Origin: Burkholderia sp. Leaf177
GTDB taxonomy: Bacteria > Pseudomonadota > Gammaproteobacteria > Burkholderiales > Burkholderiaceae
NCBI RefSeq assembly: GCF_001424345.1
Contig: NZ_LMPF01000021.1
Coordinates: forward strand, 408,635 to 472,634
DNA length: 64,000 bases
Direction of reading: 5' to 3'
Shown: positions 53,959-63,952 of the stretch, piece after piece
Layout of the letters: the number at the start of each line of letters is the position of its first letter
Numbering within the stretch: the stretch's first letter is position 1
Translations under genes and position numbers: made by a program
The notes under the pieces: model-generated
Databases searched by the model: none
Told to the model about the DNA's origin: nothing
What the model saw: only the letters and a program-made list of their open reading frames with translations

Positions 53959-54333
53959 CGACGCCTCTATTGCGTGGGTTTCATCAGGAAGACAGCGCTA
54001 GTCTCCCGGAGCACTTCATCAGAACGTCAATACACGTACACGCTCTAATTCTAAACTTCTATGCAATGTGTATGCCTGTTTCAAGCGTAGTGACTTGTAC
54101 TAGGTATTTGCAGCTTCAAGCCTTCCATGAAAGGAGTTTCACGTTGCGGTCTTGCAGTCATCGGCGCGACGTGAGGTTTTGCGTTGCACCTTTAAAACCC
54201 AGCGTACACGCCACAATCTCTTTTGCGGTGCGAGGGTCCCGCTATTGGTGCAATGCCGCGATGCACGCCACTGACGGATTCATCTCGTTAATGATTATAA
54301 GAGTCGGGAGATGAATCGCCGGCGAAGCGGCGG
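53959..54333. promoter_or_regulatory. Intergenic region between nicB and the Liv-type operon
   Basis: This 375-bp gap separates the two same-strand units. GATTCATCTC and GAGATGAATC (54277-54286 and 54308-54317) are perfect 10-bp arms 21 bp apart, starting just after the nicB stop. They may form a terminator-like hairpin or an operator. The rest should contain the promoter of the transporter; I cannot place it reliably. Confidence 0.5.
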
Positions 54334-57027
54334 TCAATGTGCGTGCTTGCGAACCCGCGCCGATGCCTGCTCGAGGTCCTTCCACGGCGCTTCGTTCGGC
54401 GCGAAGCTCGCGCGGATATAGGTGACGAGGTCGGCCATCTGGCGGTCATCGAAGGAATCCCTGAAACCGGGCATATAACCAAGGGCGTCAGTGGCCGGTG
54501 CATCAATACCGTTCTGAATCACCTTCAGCAAATTGTCCGGCGTGGCTTCGCTTACGCTGGTATTGAGCGACAACAACGGCCGCACGCCAAAGTTGCCGAC
54601 ACCGCCGGTCGCTGCGTGGCAAACGGCGCACGCGCCATCGAAAATACGACGGCCGCTGTCGAGGCCTGGCAGCGTGACCGCCGCTGATTTGGACTTCGCG
54701 ACCTTGGTCGGTTCGGCGGCTTCCACCGTGAGCGATAACGACGCCACGTAATGCGCCATCGCGCGGACATCGGCTTCCGGCAGCGTCGATAAACTCGCGA
54801 CAACAGGCGCCATCGGCCCGGCTGCCACACCGTGCTCGTGCGAGAAACCGGTCTTCAAGTAATCGTAAAGCGCTTGTTCGGTCCACTTGACGGGCGCTTT
54901 CGAATTGCCGACAAGCGACGGCGCAACCCAGCCCTCGGCGCTTCCGCCCGTCATGTACAAACGCCCGCCCTTTTCCGCGCCGAGCGCGTTGCGCGGCGAA
55001 TGGCACGCGCTGCAGTGGCCGGCGCCATCGACGAGATACTGGCCTCGATTCCATTGCGCCGAACGCGTTGGGTCCGGCTTGAACTCGCCCTGCTTCAGAT
55101 ACAGCGCGTTCCAGCCCGCGACCAGCGCGCGCTGGTTCAGCGGAAAGGGCAAGCGCGTTTGCGGCGGCGCGTTTTCGATGGCCGGCTGCGACATGAGATA
55201 CGCGTACAGCGCGGTCATGTCGGCTTCGCTCATCTTCGTGAACGCCGTGTAAGGGAACGCGGGATAGAGATGACGGCCATCGCGCGAAATGCCCTGACGC
55301 ATCGCGCGATCGAATGCAGCGAACGACCAGTTGCCGATGCCCGTCTTCACATCGGGCGTGAGGTTGGTCGTGTAGACCATGCCGAACGGCGTTTCCAGGC
55401 CGAGTCCGCCCGCATTGACCGCGCCGCCCGGCGCAGTGTGGCAAACGGCGCAATCGCCGAACTCGGCGACCTGGCGGCCGCGTGCGATGGTGGCGTCGGA
55501 CCACGTGGAAGCCAATGGCCGCGCGATGGGTTCTATCGGCGCGCGTAGCGGCCATAGCGTGCACGCGAGGCCGATCACGCCGCCCAGGCCGCCGGCTGCG
55601 AGCAAGGCCTTCAGCGCGCGTTTGTTCCGCTTTGGCGCGCCGGTTATTGACGACGCCGAGCCGCCCAACGCCGCGCGCACGCGTTCCGGCGTGAACGGCA
55701 GCGCGCGGAAGCGCACGCCGGTTGCGTCGAAGAGCGCATTGGCAATGGCGGCGGCGGCCGGTGATGTATCGATGTGTTCGGCCGTCAGTTCTGCGGGAAC
55801 GTCCGCGGACGACGCCAACGCCAGTTCATGCGATACCGCCTGATCGCCAGGTGTTTCATCGTGCGATGGACGCGCGGTGAGCTGCAATCCAAGTGCGCGC
55901 GATGCAGCCGCGGCGATCAGCTTGGCCGGAACACCTGCCATGCTGCCAAGCTTGCGACGTCCGCTTGCCCGCCCCGCGACCACGCGCTTGACCGCCACGT
56001 CGCCGGTTGCACGATTGACGTCGAGATCGACGATCCATGCCGAATAGGCGGGCGTGGCGGCGTTGTCTTTGTGTTCATCGAAAGCGAAACCGCGGCCGTG
56101 GGCAATATTGTTGTTCGGTTGCCTGGGCTTGCCGCCCCACGCGGCGCGTTCGGCGACCGTGTTGATCAGTTCGCGCGCGCCGTCGTACTCCACCGGATCG
56201 AGATGATCGAGCCGGAACGACACGGGATCGCGATCGTTGTCGCGCGCGATTTCATCGATGAACGATTCACGCGCGAAGGTATGCGCCGCGCCGGGAATGA
56301 GCTTGGCGGGATCGTCGATCAGCGTTTTCGCGCGGCGGGACACATACGGAGATGGATCTTGCGCGTCGGCTTGAGCGCCGGACATTCCTGGTGTTCGCGC
56401 GACGTATTCATAGTCGAGCAATGCGCCTCGGTCGTCCAGCGAAGCCGCGACGGAAAACGTCGCCTCGCGCGCCGTCAATACACGCATAAACCCGCCGATG
56501 CACACCGCGCCGCCAACTTCGTTCATCAACGTTACAGCGGCTATGGCGGCATGTATGGCGAGCGTTGGATCAAGGCTTTTTTCGAGCGCATGGATTGCGA
56601 AGCGGTCGGCGGAAAAGCCGGTTGCGCTGACGAGTTGCGCCACCAGATCCGCATTCGCCGACGCATTCGTCCAGACCGAAATGGAGTCGCCATCAATGCG
56701 CGCAATCGCCTCGTATGGCGTGAATGTATCCGCGGAAAGCGGCCACATGTAATGCGCTTCATGCTGCAGACCTGAGCGCGGGACGGGCAACGAAGAACCT
56801 GCAGCGGAAACATCGATTACGCGGCGCGCGGCATCGCACGCGAGATCGAGACGCTCCGCCACGAACGCAGCCACGTTCCCCGCGCAAACCCAACGTACGC
56901 CTTCTGCCTGCAACGCGGCAGCACGCTGCTGCAACGCTGGATCGCCGTCCAGCACCACACACGCGTAACGCATCGACTCGGGCAACAGCACGGGTTTATT
57001 CGAATCTCGTTCGCGCATGACGTCCAT
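54334..57027 (-). CDS. nicB: NicB-like nicotinate dehydrogenase subunit, molybdopterin domain atypical, three haem sites
   Basis: The 897-residue protein joins a xanthine-dehydrogenase-type region (about 1-460), one membrane helix (about 471-492) and three c-type haem sites: CAVCH (526-530), CSACH (672-676) and CAVCH (800-804). The hydroxylase passes electrons to the respiratory chain. It is about 290 residues shorter than the P. putida NicB I recall (about 1,190). Motifs such as ESFIDEIARDNDRDPVSFRL remain, but the usual CAQDCGLVINPDG-like and GAGEP motifs are altered to VAGRASGRRKLGS and LTAEH, and the N-terminal EIGQG-type region is absent. Activity is therefore doubtful from sequence alone. 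Confidence 0.75.
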   Translation of the reverse strand: MDVMRERDSNKPVLLPESMRYACVVLDGDPALQQRAAALQAEGVRWVCAGNVAAFVAERLDLACDAARRVIDVSAAGSSLPVPRSGLQHEAHYMWPLSADTFTPYEAIARIDGDSISVWTNASANADLVAQLVSATGFSADRFAIHALEKSLDPTLAIHAAIAAVTLMNEVGGAVCIGGFMRVLTAREATFSVAASLDDRGALLDYEYVARTPGMSGAQADAQDPSPYVSRRAKTLIDDPAKLIPGAAHTFARESFIDEIARDNDRDPVSFRLDHLDPVEYDGARELINTVAERAAWGGKPRQPNNNIAHGRGFAFDEHKDNAATPAYSAWIVDLDVNRATGDVAVKRVVAGRASGRRKLGSMAGVPAKLIAAAASRALGLQLTARPSHDETPGDQAVSHELALASSADVPAELTAEHIDTSPAAAAIANALFDATGVRFRALPFTPERVRAALGGSASSITGAPKRNKRALKALLAAGGLGGVIGLACTLWPLRAPIEPIARPLASTWSDATIARGRQVAEFGDCAVCHTAPGGAVNAGGLGLETPFGMVYTTNLTPDVKTGIGNWSFAAFDRAMRQGISRDGRHLYPAFPYTAFTKMSEADMTALYAYLMSQPAIENAPPQTRLPFPLNQRALVAGWNALYLKQGEFKPDPTRSAQWNRGQYLVDGAGHCSACHSPRNALGAEKGGRLYMTGGSAEGWVAPSLVGNSKAPVKWTEQALYDYLKTGFSHEHGVAAGPMAPVVASLSTLPEADVRAMAHYVASLSLTVEAAEPTKVAKSKSAAVTLPGLDSGRRIFDGACAVCHAATGGVGNFGVRPLLSLNTSVSEATPDNLLKVIQNGIDAPATDALGYMPGFRDSFDDRQMADLVTYIRASFAPNEAPWKDLEQASARVRKHAH

Positions 57028-57089
57028 TACACGGGGCTCGTTACGCGCGTCATTACATGCGTCATTACATGCGTCATTACATGCGTCAT
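57027..57089 (-). repeat. 12-bp tandem repeats encoding a mini-ORF coupled to nicB
   Basis: On the plus strand GCGTCATTACAT is repeated three times (57047-57082) plus seven bases. On the minus strand this reads as a 20-residue ORF, MTHV three times then MTRVTSPV, from an ATG four bases after the nicA stop. Its TAA overlaps the nicB ATG (TAATG). nicB has no good ribosome-binding site, so translational coupling is plausible. Confidence 0.7.
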
Positions 57090-57093
57090 GAAT

Positions 57094-57600
57094 TCAGCGC
57101 CCTTCTTCGCGTTTCAGGTACTCCACCGCGCGATGCACGGCCTTCATGATCTCGATGTGCGTGCCGCAGCGGCACAGGTTGAAACGAAGCGCGTCGCGGA
57201 TGGCGGTCTCATCGGGCTCGGGATTGCGATCGAGCAACGCCTTCGTGCTCATGATCATGCCGTTGAGACAATAGCCGCACTGCGCCGCTTGTTCATCGAT
57301 AAACGCGCGCTGGATCGGATGGAGCGAATCCAGCGTTCCAAGCCCTTCGAGCGTGACCGTTTCCCGTCCGATGGCCGCCGCCACCGGCACCACGCACGAT
57401 CGCGCGGCACCGCCGTCGAGCAAGACCGTGCAAGCACCGCACTGTCCGAGGCCGCAGCCATACTTCGGGCCGTTGAGCTCGAAGTCGTTGCGCAAGACAT
57501 AGAGCAAGGGCGTGTCGCGCGTCACGCCTTCGAGCGTACGCGGCGAACCATTGACGCTCAACGTCATGGATTCCGGAGCCGATGATGCGGACACGCTCAT
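57094..57600 (-). CDS. nicA: Nicotinate dehydrogenase small subunit, [2Fe-2S] (NicA)
   Basis: The 168-residue protein has the two clusters of the xanthine-oxidase iron-sulphur subunit: plant-type GCGLGQCGAC...C (about residues 48-69) and the C-terminal CGYCLNGM and NLCRCGTH. It takes electrons from the molybdenum subunit. It is followed by the mini-ORF and nicB and preceded by nicC, 15 bp away. Confidence 0.9.
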   Translation of the reverse strand: MSVSASSAPESMTLSVNGSPRTLEGVTRDTPLLYVLRNDFELNGPKYGCGLGQCGACTVLLDGGAARSCVVPVAAAIGRETVTLEGLGTLDSLHPIQRAFIDEQAAQCGYCLNGMIMSTKALLDRNPEPDETAIRDALRFNLCRCGTHIEIMKAVHRAVEYLKREEGR

Positions 57601-57615
57601 GTCTGGTCTTCGAAA

Positions 57616-58815
<1,200 letters not shown>

Positions 58816-58846
58816 TCAGCCGAGCCTGTTGAATGAACTGATATCG

Positions 58847-58875
58847 AGTGTACACATTGCATTATTTTGGGTAAA
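58847..58875 (-). promoter_or_regulatory. Putative nicC promoter overlapping palindrome 1
   Basis: On the minus strand TTTACC (58870-58875) and TACACT (58847-58852) are 17 bp apart. The -10 overlaps the GTGTACAC palindrome at 58848-58855, part of the 13-base motif AGTGTACACATTG (58847-58859). A repressor bound here would block RNA polymerase. Confidence 0.55.
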
Positions 58876-58999
58876 GAAAATTTTAGCGTGATCTCGGTGA
58901 GTGCGCGAAAGCCCTTTATCGGTGCGATTTATAAGGGTTTTCACCAACATAATGCATTGCTGCACCATTAAAATTTATTTGTGGAAACTTGTTATATTC

Positions 59000-59012
59000 C
59001 AACGTGTACACT
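59000..59012 (-). promoter_or_regulatory. Palindrome 2 upstream of nicE
   Basis: On the minus strand this reads AGTGTACACGTTG, 12 of 13 bases identical to palindrome 1, which reads on the plus strand. TACACT at 59007-59012 could be the -10 for the plus-strand arm, but its -35 is poor. Confidence 0.55.
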
Positions 59013-59084
59013 AGACTTTCCCAAACGCATTCTCTGAACCGGACACGCTGCCCCGTGCAGCCCACGAAATACGGAGTCGAACAG

Positions 59085-59837
59085 ATGATCAAAAACTTCC
59101 GCATCGGCCAGATCGTGCCGAGCTCGAATACCACGATGGAAACCGAGATCCCGGCCATGCTGCTCGCGCGCCAGACCATCCGTCCGGAGCGTTTCACGTT
59201 CCATTCCAGCCGTATGCGCATGAAAAAGGTGGTGAAGGAAGAGCTCGCGGCAATGGATGCGGAATCGGATCGCTGCGCGCTGGAATTGAGCGACGCGCGC
59301 GTGGACGTGCTGGGTTATGCGTGTCTCGTCGCGATCATGGCGATGGGCCACGGTTATCACCGTGTTTCGCAAAAGCGGCTGCACGAACGTACGGTCGAAA
59401 ACGGCGGTTCGGCCCCCGTGATCACGAGCGCAGGCGCGCTGGTCGACGCGCTGAAGGTAATCAAGGCGAAGCGTATCGTGGTGGTCGCGCCTTATATGAA
59501 GCCGCTGACCGAACTGGTGGTGGATTACATCCGCTCGGAAGGGTTTGAAGTCGTGGATTACCGTGCGCTCGAAATTCCCGACAATCTGGACGTCGGCCGT
59601 CACGACCCGCGCCGCCTGCCGGAAATCGTGAAGACGCTGAACTACAAGGACGTCGATGCAATCGTATTGTCGGCGTGCGTGCAAATGCCATCGCTTGCTG
59701 CGGTGCCGCAAGTGGAAGCCATGACGGGCAAGCCGGTGATCACGGCCGCGATCGCCACGACCTACGCCATGCTGCGCGAGCTCGATCTCGAACGCGTGGT
59801 GCCCGGCGCAGGTGCGCTGTTGTCGGGCGCCTATTGA
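59085..59837 (+). CDS. nicE: Maleate cis-trans isomerase (NicE)
   Basis: The 250-residue Asp/Glu racemase-family protein has the two catalytic cysteines in the right places: C80 (LGYACLVAIMA) and C198 (LSACVQMPSL). The opening RIGQIVPSSNTTMETEIPAML matches maleate isomerases. It converts maleate to fumarate, the exit to central metabolism. I start it at 59085, with CGGAG upstream; an in-frame extension upstream is not convincing. It is the first gene of the plus-strand arm. Confidence 0.92.
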   Translation: MIKNFRIGQIVPSSNTTMETEIPAMLLARQTIRPERFTFHSSRMRMKKVVKEELAAMDAESDRCALELSDARVDVLGYACLVAIMAMGHGYHRVSQKRLHERTVENGGSAPVITSAGALVDALKVIKAKRIVVVAPYMKPLTELVVDYIRSEGFEVVDYRALEIPDNLDVGRHDPRRLPEIVKTLNYKDVDAIVLSACVQMPSLAAVPQVEAMTGKPVITAAIATTYAMLRELDLERVVPGAGALLSGAY

Positions 59838-59890
59838 TCGGCTCACCGGACCTTTCATTGAAAGCTTTCGACTCATCTACGGACTCCGCG

Positions 59891-60718
59891 ATGGACTCAA
59901 CTTTGCTCTACGGCGCGAACGTCAATGCCAACGGCATTCGCCAGCATTTCCTCCGATACGGCGGCGCCGACGGCGTGCGCGCCAACCGCCCTGCCGTGAT
60001 CCTGATTCCCGGCATTACGAGCCCGGCGGTCACGTGGGGTTTTGTCGGCGAAGTGCTTGGCCGCCAGTTCGATACCTACGTGCTCGATGTGCGCGGCAGG
60101 GGTTTATCGGAGGCGTCCGCCACGCTTGACTACAGTCTCGACGCGCAAGCCGCCGATGTCACTGCGCTGGCGGAAGCGCTCGGCCTTGAGCACTATGCGC
60201 TTGTTGGCCATTCCATGGGCGCGCGCATTGCAATCCGCGCTGCCCGCAGCGCACCAGAAGGCCTGACGCGCACGGTCCTCGTCGATCCACCCGTGTCCGG
60301 TCCCGGCCGCCGCGCGTATCCGGCCAAGCTGCCGTGGTACGTCGATTCGATCCGCCTGGCGGTAAAGGGTATCGACGCGGAAGGCATGCTCGCGTTCTGC
60401 CCGACGTGGACCGAAGAGCAACGTCGCGTGCGTGCGCAATGGCTCCATACGTGCGATGAACGCGCCATGCTCGCGTCGTTCGATGGTTTCCATACCGACG
60501 ATATCCACGCTGACCTGCCGCTCTTGCGCGTGCCGTCGCTGCTGATCACGGCCGCGCGCGGCGACGTGGTGCTCGACGAAGACGTGAAGGAAATGCAAGC
60601 GCTCGCACCCGGCTTGCTGCATACACGCGTGCCCGACGCCGGCCACATGATTCCATGGGACAACGAAGCCGGCTTCTACGAAGCATTCGGCGATTTCCTC
60701 GGCGCCAAACTTATCTAA
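59891..60718 (+). CDS. nicD: N-formylmaleamate deformylase (NicD)
   Basis: The 275-residue alpha/beta hydrolase has nucleophile S108 in VGHSMGAR, a candidate acid D132 in VDPP and a histidine in VPDAGHMIPWDN. The sequence closely follows P. putida NicD, which splits N-formylmaleamate into maleamate and formate. I use the ATG at 59891; an in-frame extension upstream overlaps nicE. Confidence 0.92.
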   Translation: MDSTLLYGANVNANGIRQHFLRYGGADGVRANRPAVILIPGITSPAVTWGFVGEVLGRQFDTYVLDVRGRGLSEASATLDYSLDAQAADVTALAEALGLEHYALVGHSMGARIAIRAARSAPEGLTRTVLVDPPVSGPGRRAYPAKLPWYVDSIRLAVKGIDAEGMLAFCPTWTEEQRRVRAQWLHTCDERAMLASFDGFHTDDIHADLPLLRVPSLLITAARGDVVLDEDVKEMQALAPGLLHTRVPDAGHMIPWDNEAGFYEAFGDFLGAKLI

Positions 60719-60727
60719 GGAGCTGTC

Positions 60728-61762
60728 ATGCCTATCAGCGATTACGAAATGATTGCCGCGTGGAAAGAGGTGTTGACGTTATCGAAGCTGGAGGCCGGCC
60801 AGACCGTCACCATCCTCACGAGCGCGTCCACGCATCCGCAGACGCTCTCGAGCGCGCTGATCGCCACGCAGTCCATGGGCGCGATCGTCAACCGGCTCGA
60901 CCTGCTTCCCGTGAACGGCGAAAAAGCGTTGAGCCGCGATTCGCTGGCTTACCTCGGCACCACGCCGTTGACCGGCAATCATGCGGCCATCGCGGCGCTG
61001 AAGGAAAGCGATCTCGTGCTCGACCTGATGACGCTGCTGTTTTCGCCCGAGCAGCACGAGATCCTCAAGACCGGCACGAAGATCCTGCTCGCCGTCGAAC
61101 CGCCCGAAGTGCTCGCGCGCATGGTGCCGACCGAAGCCGATCGCACGCGCGTGCGAGCCGCGGCGGCGCGGATCACGGCGTCGAAGGAAATGCGCGTGAA
61201 GTCGAGCGCGGGAACGGAACTGGTCTGTCCGCTGGGCGAATTCCCGGCGATCTCGGAGTACGGTTTCGTCGATGAACCCGGCCGCTGGGATCATTGGCCA
61301 AGCGGTTTCGTGCTGACGTTCCCGAACGAAGGCCAGGCGAGCGGACAGATCGTGATCGATCGCGGCGATATTTTGTTGCCGCAAAAACGCTATGTCGGCG
61401 ACCCGATCACGCTGACGGTGGAAAACGGTTACGCAACGCGCATCGACGGTGGCGTGGACGCCGCCCTGCTCCGCGATTACATGGCGTCGTTCAACGATCC
61501 GGAAGGTTATGCGATCTCGCATATCGGCTGGGGCTTGCAACCGCGTGCGCGCTGGTCGACGCTGGGTCTTTACGACCGCGAGGCAACCATCGGCATGGAC
61601 GCACGCGCGTTCGAGGGCAATTTCCTCTTTTCGCTCGGGCCCAATAACGAAGCCGGCGGCAAGCGCACCACGACGTGCCATATCGACATTCCGCTGCGTC
61701 ATTGCGATGTGATGCTCGACGGCGACGCCGTGGTCCGCGACGGCGTGGTGATGGACCGCTGA
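60728..61762 (+). CDS. nicX: 2,5-dihydroxypyridine 5,6-dioxygenase (NicX)
   Basis: The 344-residue protein fits NicX, an Fe(II) extradiol-type ring-opening dioxygenase. Candidate iron ligands are the histidine in SHIGWG and the H and D of CHIDIPLRHCDV. It converts 2,5-dihydroxypyridine to N-formylmaleamate. AAGGAGC precedes the ATG. Its end carries an 11-bp tandem duplication, ATGGACCGCTG, at 61751-61772 across the stop codon. Confidence 0.93.
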   Translation: MPISDYEMIAAWKEVLTLSKLEAGQTVTILTSASTHPQTLSSALIATQSMGAIVNRLDLLPVNGEKALSRDSLAYLGTTPLTGNHAAIAALKESDLVLDLMTLLFSPEQHEILKTGTKILLAVEPPEVLARMVPTEADRTRVRAAAARITASKEMRVKSSAGTELVCPLGEFPAISEYGFVDEPGRWDHWPSGFVLTFPNEGQASGQIVIDRGDILLPQKRYVGDPITLTVENGYATRIDGGVDAALLRDYMASFNDPEGYAISHIGWGLQPRARWSTLGLYDREATIGMDARAFEGNFLFSLGPNNEAGGKRTTTCHIDIPLRHCDVMLDGDAVVRDGVVMDR

Positions 61763-61796
61763 TGGACCGCTGACACACACTGAACGGAGCATTTGA

Positions 61797-62435
61797 ATGA
61801 GCGACATCCAGAGCCACGCGGAATCCGGCGTCTACAAGCAGCAAGGATTCGGCACGCCATTGCCGGTGAAAGGCAATATCGGTTTGCTGATCGTGGACTT
61901 CGTGGTCGGCTTCGCGGACCCGAAGACTTTTGGCGGCGGCAATATCGCGCCGGCCATCGAGCGCACCACGCATTTGCTCGCGGCCGCGCGGCGCCACCAA
62001 TGGCCGGTTGCGCATAGCCGTATCGTCTATGCCGCCGATGGCAGCGACGACAACGTCTTCTCGCTGAAAGTCCCCGGCATGGCGACGCTGACCGAAGATC
62101 ATCCGAACAGCGCGATCGTGCCGGAACTCACGCCGGCGGCTGGTGAACTCGTCGTACGCAAGACCGTTCCGTCCGCGTTTTTCGGCACGCAACTCGCGCC
62201 GTGGCTGTCGCAGCGCGCGGTTCAGACGTTGATCGTCGCGGGTGCGGTGACGAGCGGATGCGTGCGCGCGAGCGTTGTCGACGCCATGTCGCACGGCTTT
62301 CGTCCGCTGGTTATTTCGGATTGTGTCGGCGATCGCGCGATTGGTCCGCACGATGCCAACCTCTTCGATATGCAACAAAAATACGCCGCCGTGATGACGC
62401 TCGATGAAGCGCTTTCGAGCATCGAAAATCGTTAG
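61797..62435 (+). CDS. nicF: Maleamate amidohydrolase (NicF)
   Basis: The 212-residue isochorismatase-fold cysteine hydrolase has the triad pattern: an Asp in LLIVDFVVGF (near residue 34), a Lys in VVRKTVPSAF and a Cys in VAGAVTSGCVRASVVDAM. It deaminates maleamate to maleate and ammonia. ACGGAGC precedes the ATG. It is the fourth plus-strand gene, between nicX and the transporter. Confidence 0.92.
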   Translation: MSDIQSHAESGVYKQQGFGTPLPVKGNIGLLIVDFVVGFADPKTFGGGNIAPAIERTTHLLAAARRHQWPVAHSRIVYAADGSDDNVFSLKVPGMATLTEDHPNSAIVPELTPAAGELVVRKTVPSAFFGTQLAPWLSQRAVQTLIVAGAVTSGCVRASVVDAMSHGFRPLVISDCVGDRAIGPHDANLFDMQQKYAAVMTLDEALSSIENR

Positions 62436-62635
62436 GCCGGTTATAAAAAAGCACGCCTGAATCACCTCGTTTTTATTTCGAAATGTCCTGCGGGTAAAGC
62501 CCGTGGGACGCTTCGTCACGGAGACACTTTGCGGGAACGCGCGGCCTTTACCACCTGTTCTGAACGTATCCGCGGTACTTGATTCGGCAACGCATATCGG
62601 CACCTTATTTCAGTCGGATTTTCAGGAGACACATC

Positions 62636-63952
62636 ATGTCGACCCCGATCACAGACACTGCGCGCGGCACGCTGCATACCGACGCCCAGGCAGAACGCGA
62701 GCTATATCGCAAACTCACGTGGCGACTCATTCCATTCTTCTGCCTGTGCTATTTCTCGGCTTATCTCGACCGCGTGAATGTCGGCCTGGCGAAGCTGCAG
62801 ATGCTCGACGCCCTGCATTTCAGCGATACCGTCTACGGACTCGGCGCCGGCCTCTTTTTTGTCGGATATATCCTGTTCGAAGTGCCGAGTAACCTGATCT
62901 TGCAGAAGGTCGGCGCGAAGCTCTGGATTGCGCGGATCATGATCACGTGGGGCATCCTTTCCGGCCTCACGATGTTCGTCAAGACGCCCGGCCAGTTCTA
63001 CGTGCTGCGTTTCATGCTGGGCGTGGCGGAAGCGGGTTTCCTGCCGGGCGTGCTGCTGTACCTGACAAACTGGTTCCCCGATGCACGGCGCAGCAAGATC
63101 ATCGCGCTCTTCATGATGGGTTTGCCGTTGTCGAGTCTGATCGGCGGGCCGTTGTCGGGCTGGATCCTGACTTTCTTCGATGGCATCCACGGCTGGCAAG
63201 GCTGGCAATGGCTGTTCGGGCTCGAGGCCTTGCCGTCCATCGTGCTCGGCGTGCTGGTGTTCTTTTATTTGCCCAATACCGTGGAGTCGGCCAGGTTTCT
63301 CGATCACGATGAACGCCGGCGCCTGAAGCACGATCTCGCGCAGGAATCGCACGCGGGCAAGAGTCATCGTCTGCGCGACGCATTCACGGACCCGAAGGTT
63401 TGGGCGCTGGGTTTGATCGATTTGTGCGTGCTGCTCGGGACGTATGCCATCAGCTTCTGGCTGCCCAGCATCATCCGCGATTCGGGCGTCAAGAGCGCGC
63501 TGGAAATCGGCATGCTGACCACAATTCCGAATGCGCTCGCCGTGGTCATGATGCTCGTGACGGGCGCGAGTTCGGACAAGTATCGCGAACGCCGCTGGCA
63601 TATCGTCGTACCGTTTGCCTGCACGGCGTTTGGTTTGATTGCGAGCACGTTCTTCAGCGGCAGCACGGCGATCACCGTGATCCTGCTGTCGATTGCAAAT
63701 GCCGGCGTGGCCGCGGCCATGCCCGTCGTGTGGGCGTTGCCCTCCACGTTCCTGCGCGGCACGGCGGCGGCTGCGGGCATTGCGTTCGCGTGTTCGATCG
63801 CGAATCTCGGCGGTTTTGCGAGCACCTACGTGCTCGGCTGGATGAAGGACGCAACGCACAGCATGAGCGCCGGCCTGATCACGTTCGGCATTCTGATGCT
63901 GGCCGGATGCCTCTTGGCGCTGGCGATGCCCAAGAGTATTGTTAATCGATAA
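62636..63952 (+). CDS. nicT: MFS transporter, ACS family (NicT-like)
   Basis: The 438-residue protein has twelve predicted membrane helices. The N-terminus has KLTWRLIPFFCLCYFSAYLDRVNVGLAKLQM, with the D-R-x-N motif of anion:cation symporters, and GVAEAGFLPGVLLYLTNWFP in the first half. As the last nic gene it probably imports nicotinate; P. putida has a similar NicT. CAGGAGA lies upstream of the ATG. The specificity is inferred from context only. Confidence 0.88.
   Translation: MSTPITDTARGTLHTDAQAERELYRKLTWRLIPFFCLCYFSAYLDRVNVGLAKLQMLDALHFSDTVYGLGAGLFFVGYILFEVPSNLILQKVGAKLWIARIMITWGILSGLTMFVKTPGQFYVLRFMLGVAEAGFLPGVLLYLTNWFPDARRSKIIALFMMGLPLSSLIGGPLSGWILTFFDGIHGWQGWQWLFGLEALPSIVLGVLVFFYLPNTVESARFLDHDERRRLKHDLAQESHAGKSHRLRDAFTDPKVWALGLIDLCVLLGTYAISFWLPSIIRDSGVKSALEIGMLTTIPNALAVVMMLVTGASSDKYRERRWHIVVPFACTAFGLIASTFFSGSTAITVILLSIANAGVAAAMPVVWALPSTFLRGTAAAAGIAFACSIANLGGFASTYVLGWMKDATHSMSAGLITFGILMLAGCLLALAMPKSIVNR

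Noticed and set aside
57027..57089. A CRISPR-like or other repeat array
   Set aside because: Units are 12 bp, contiguous and without spacers; they are simple tandem repeats.
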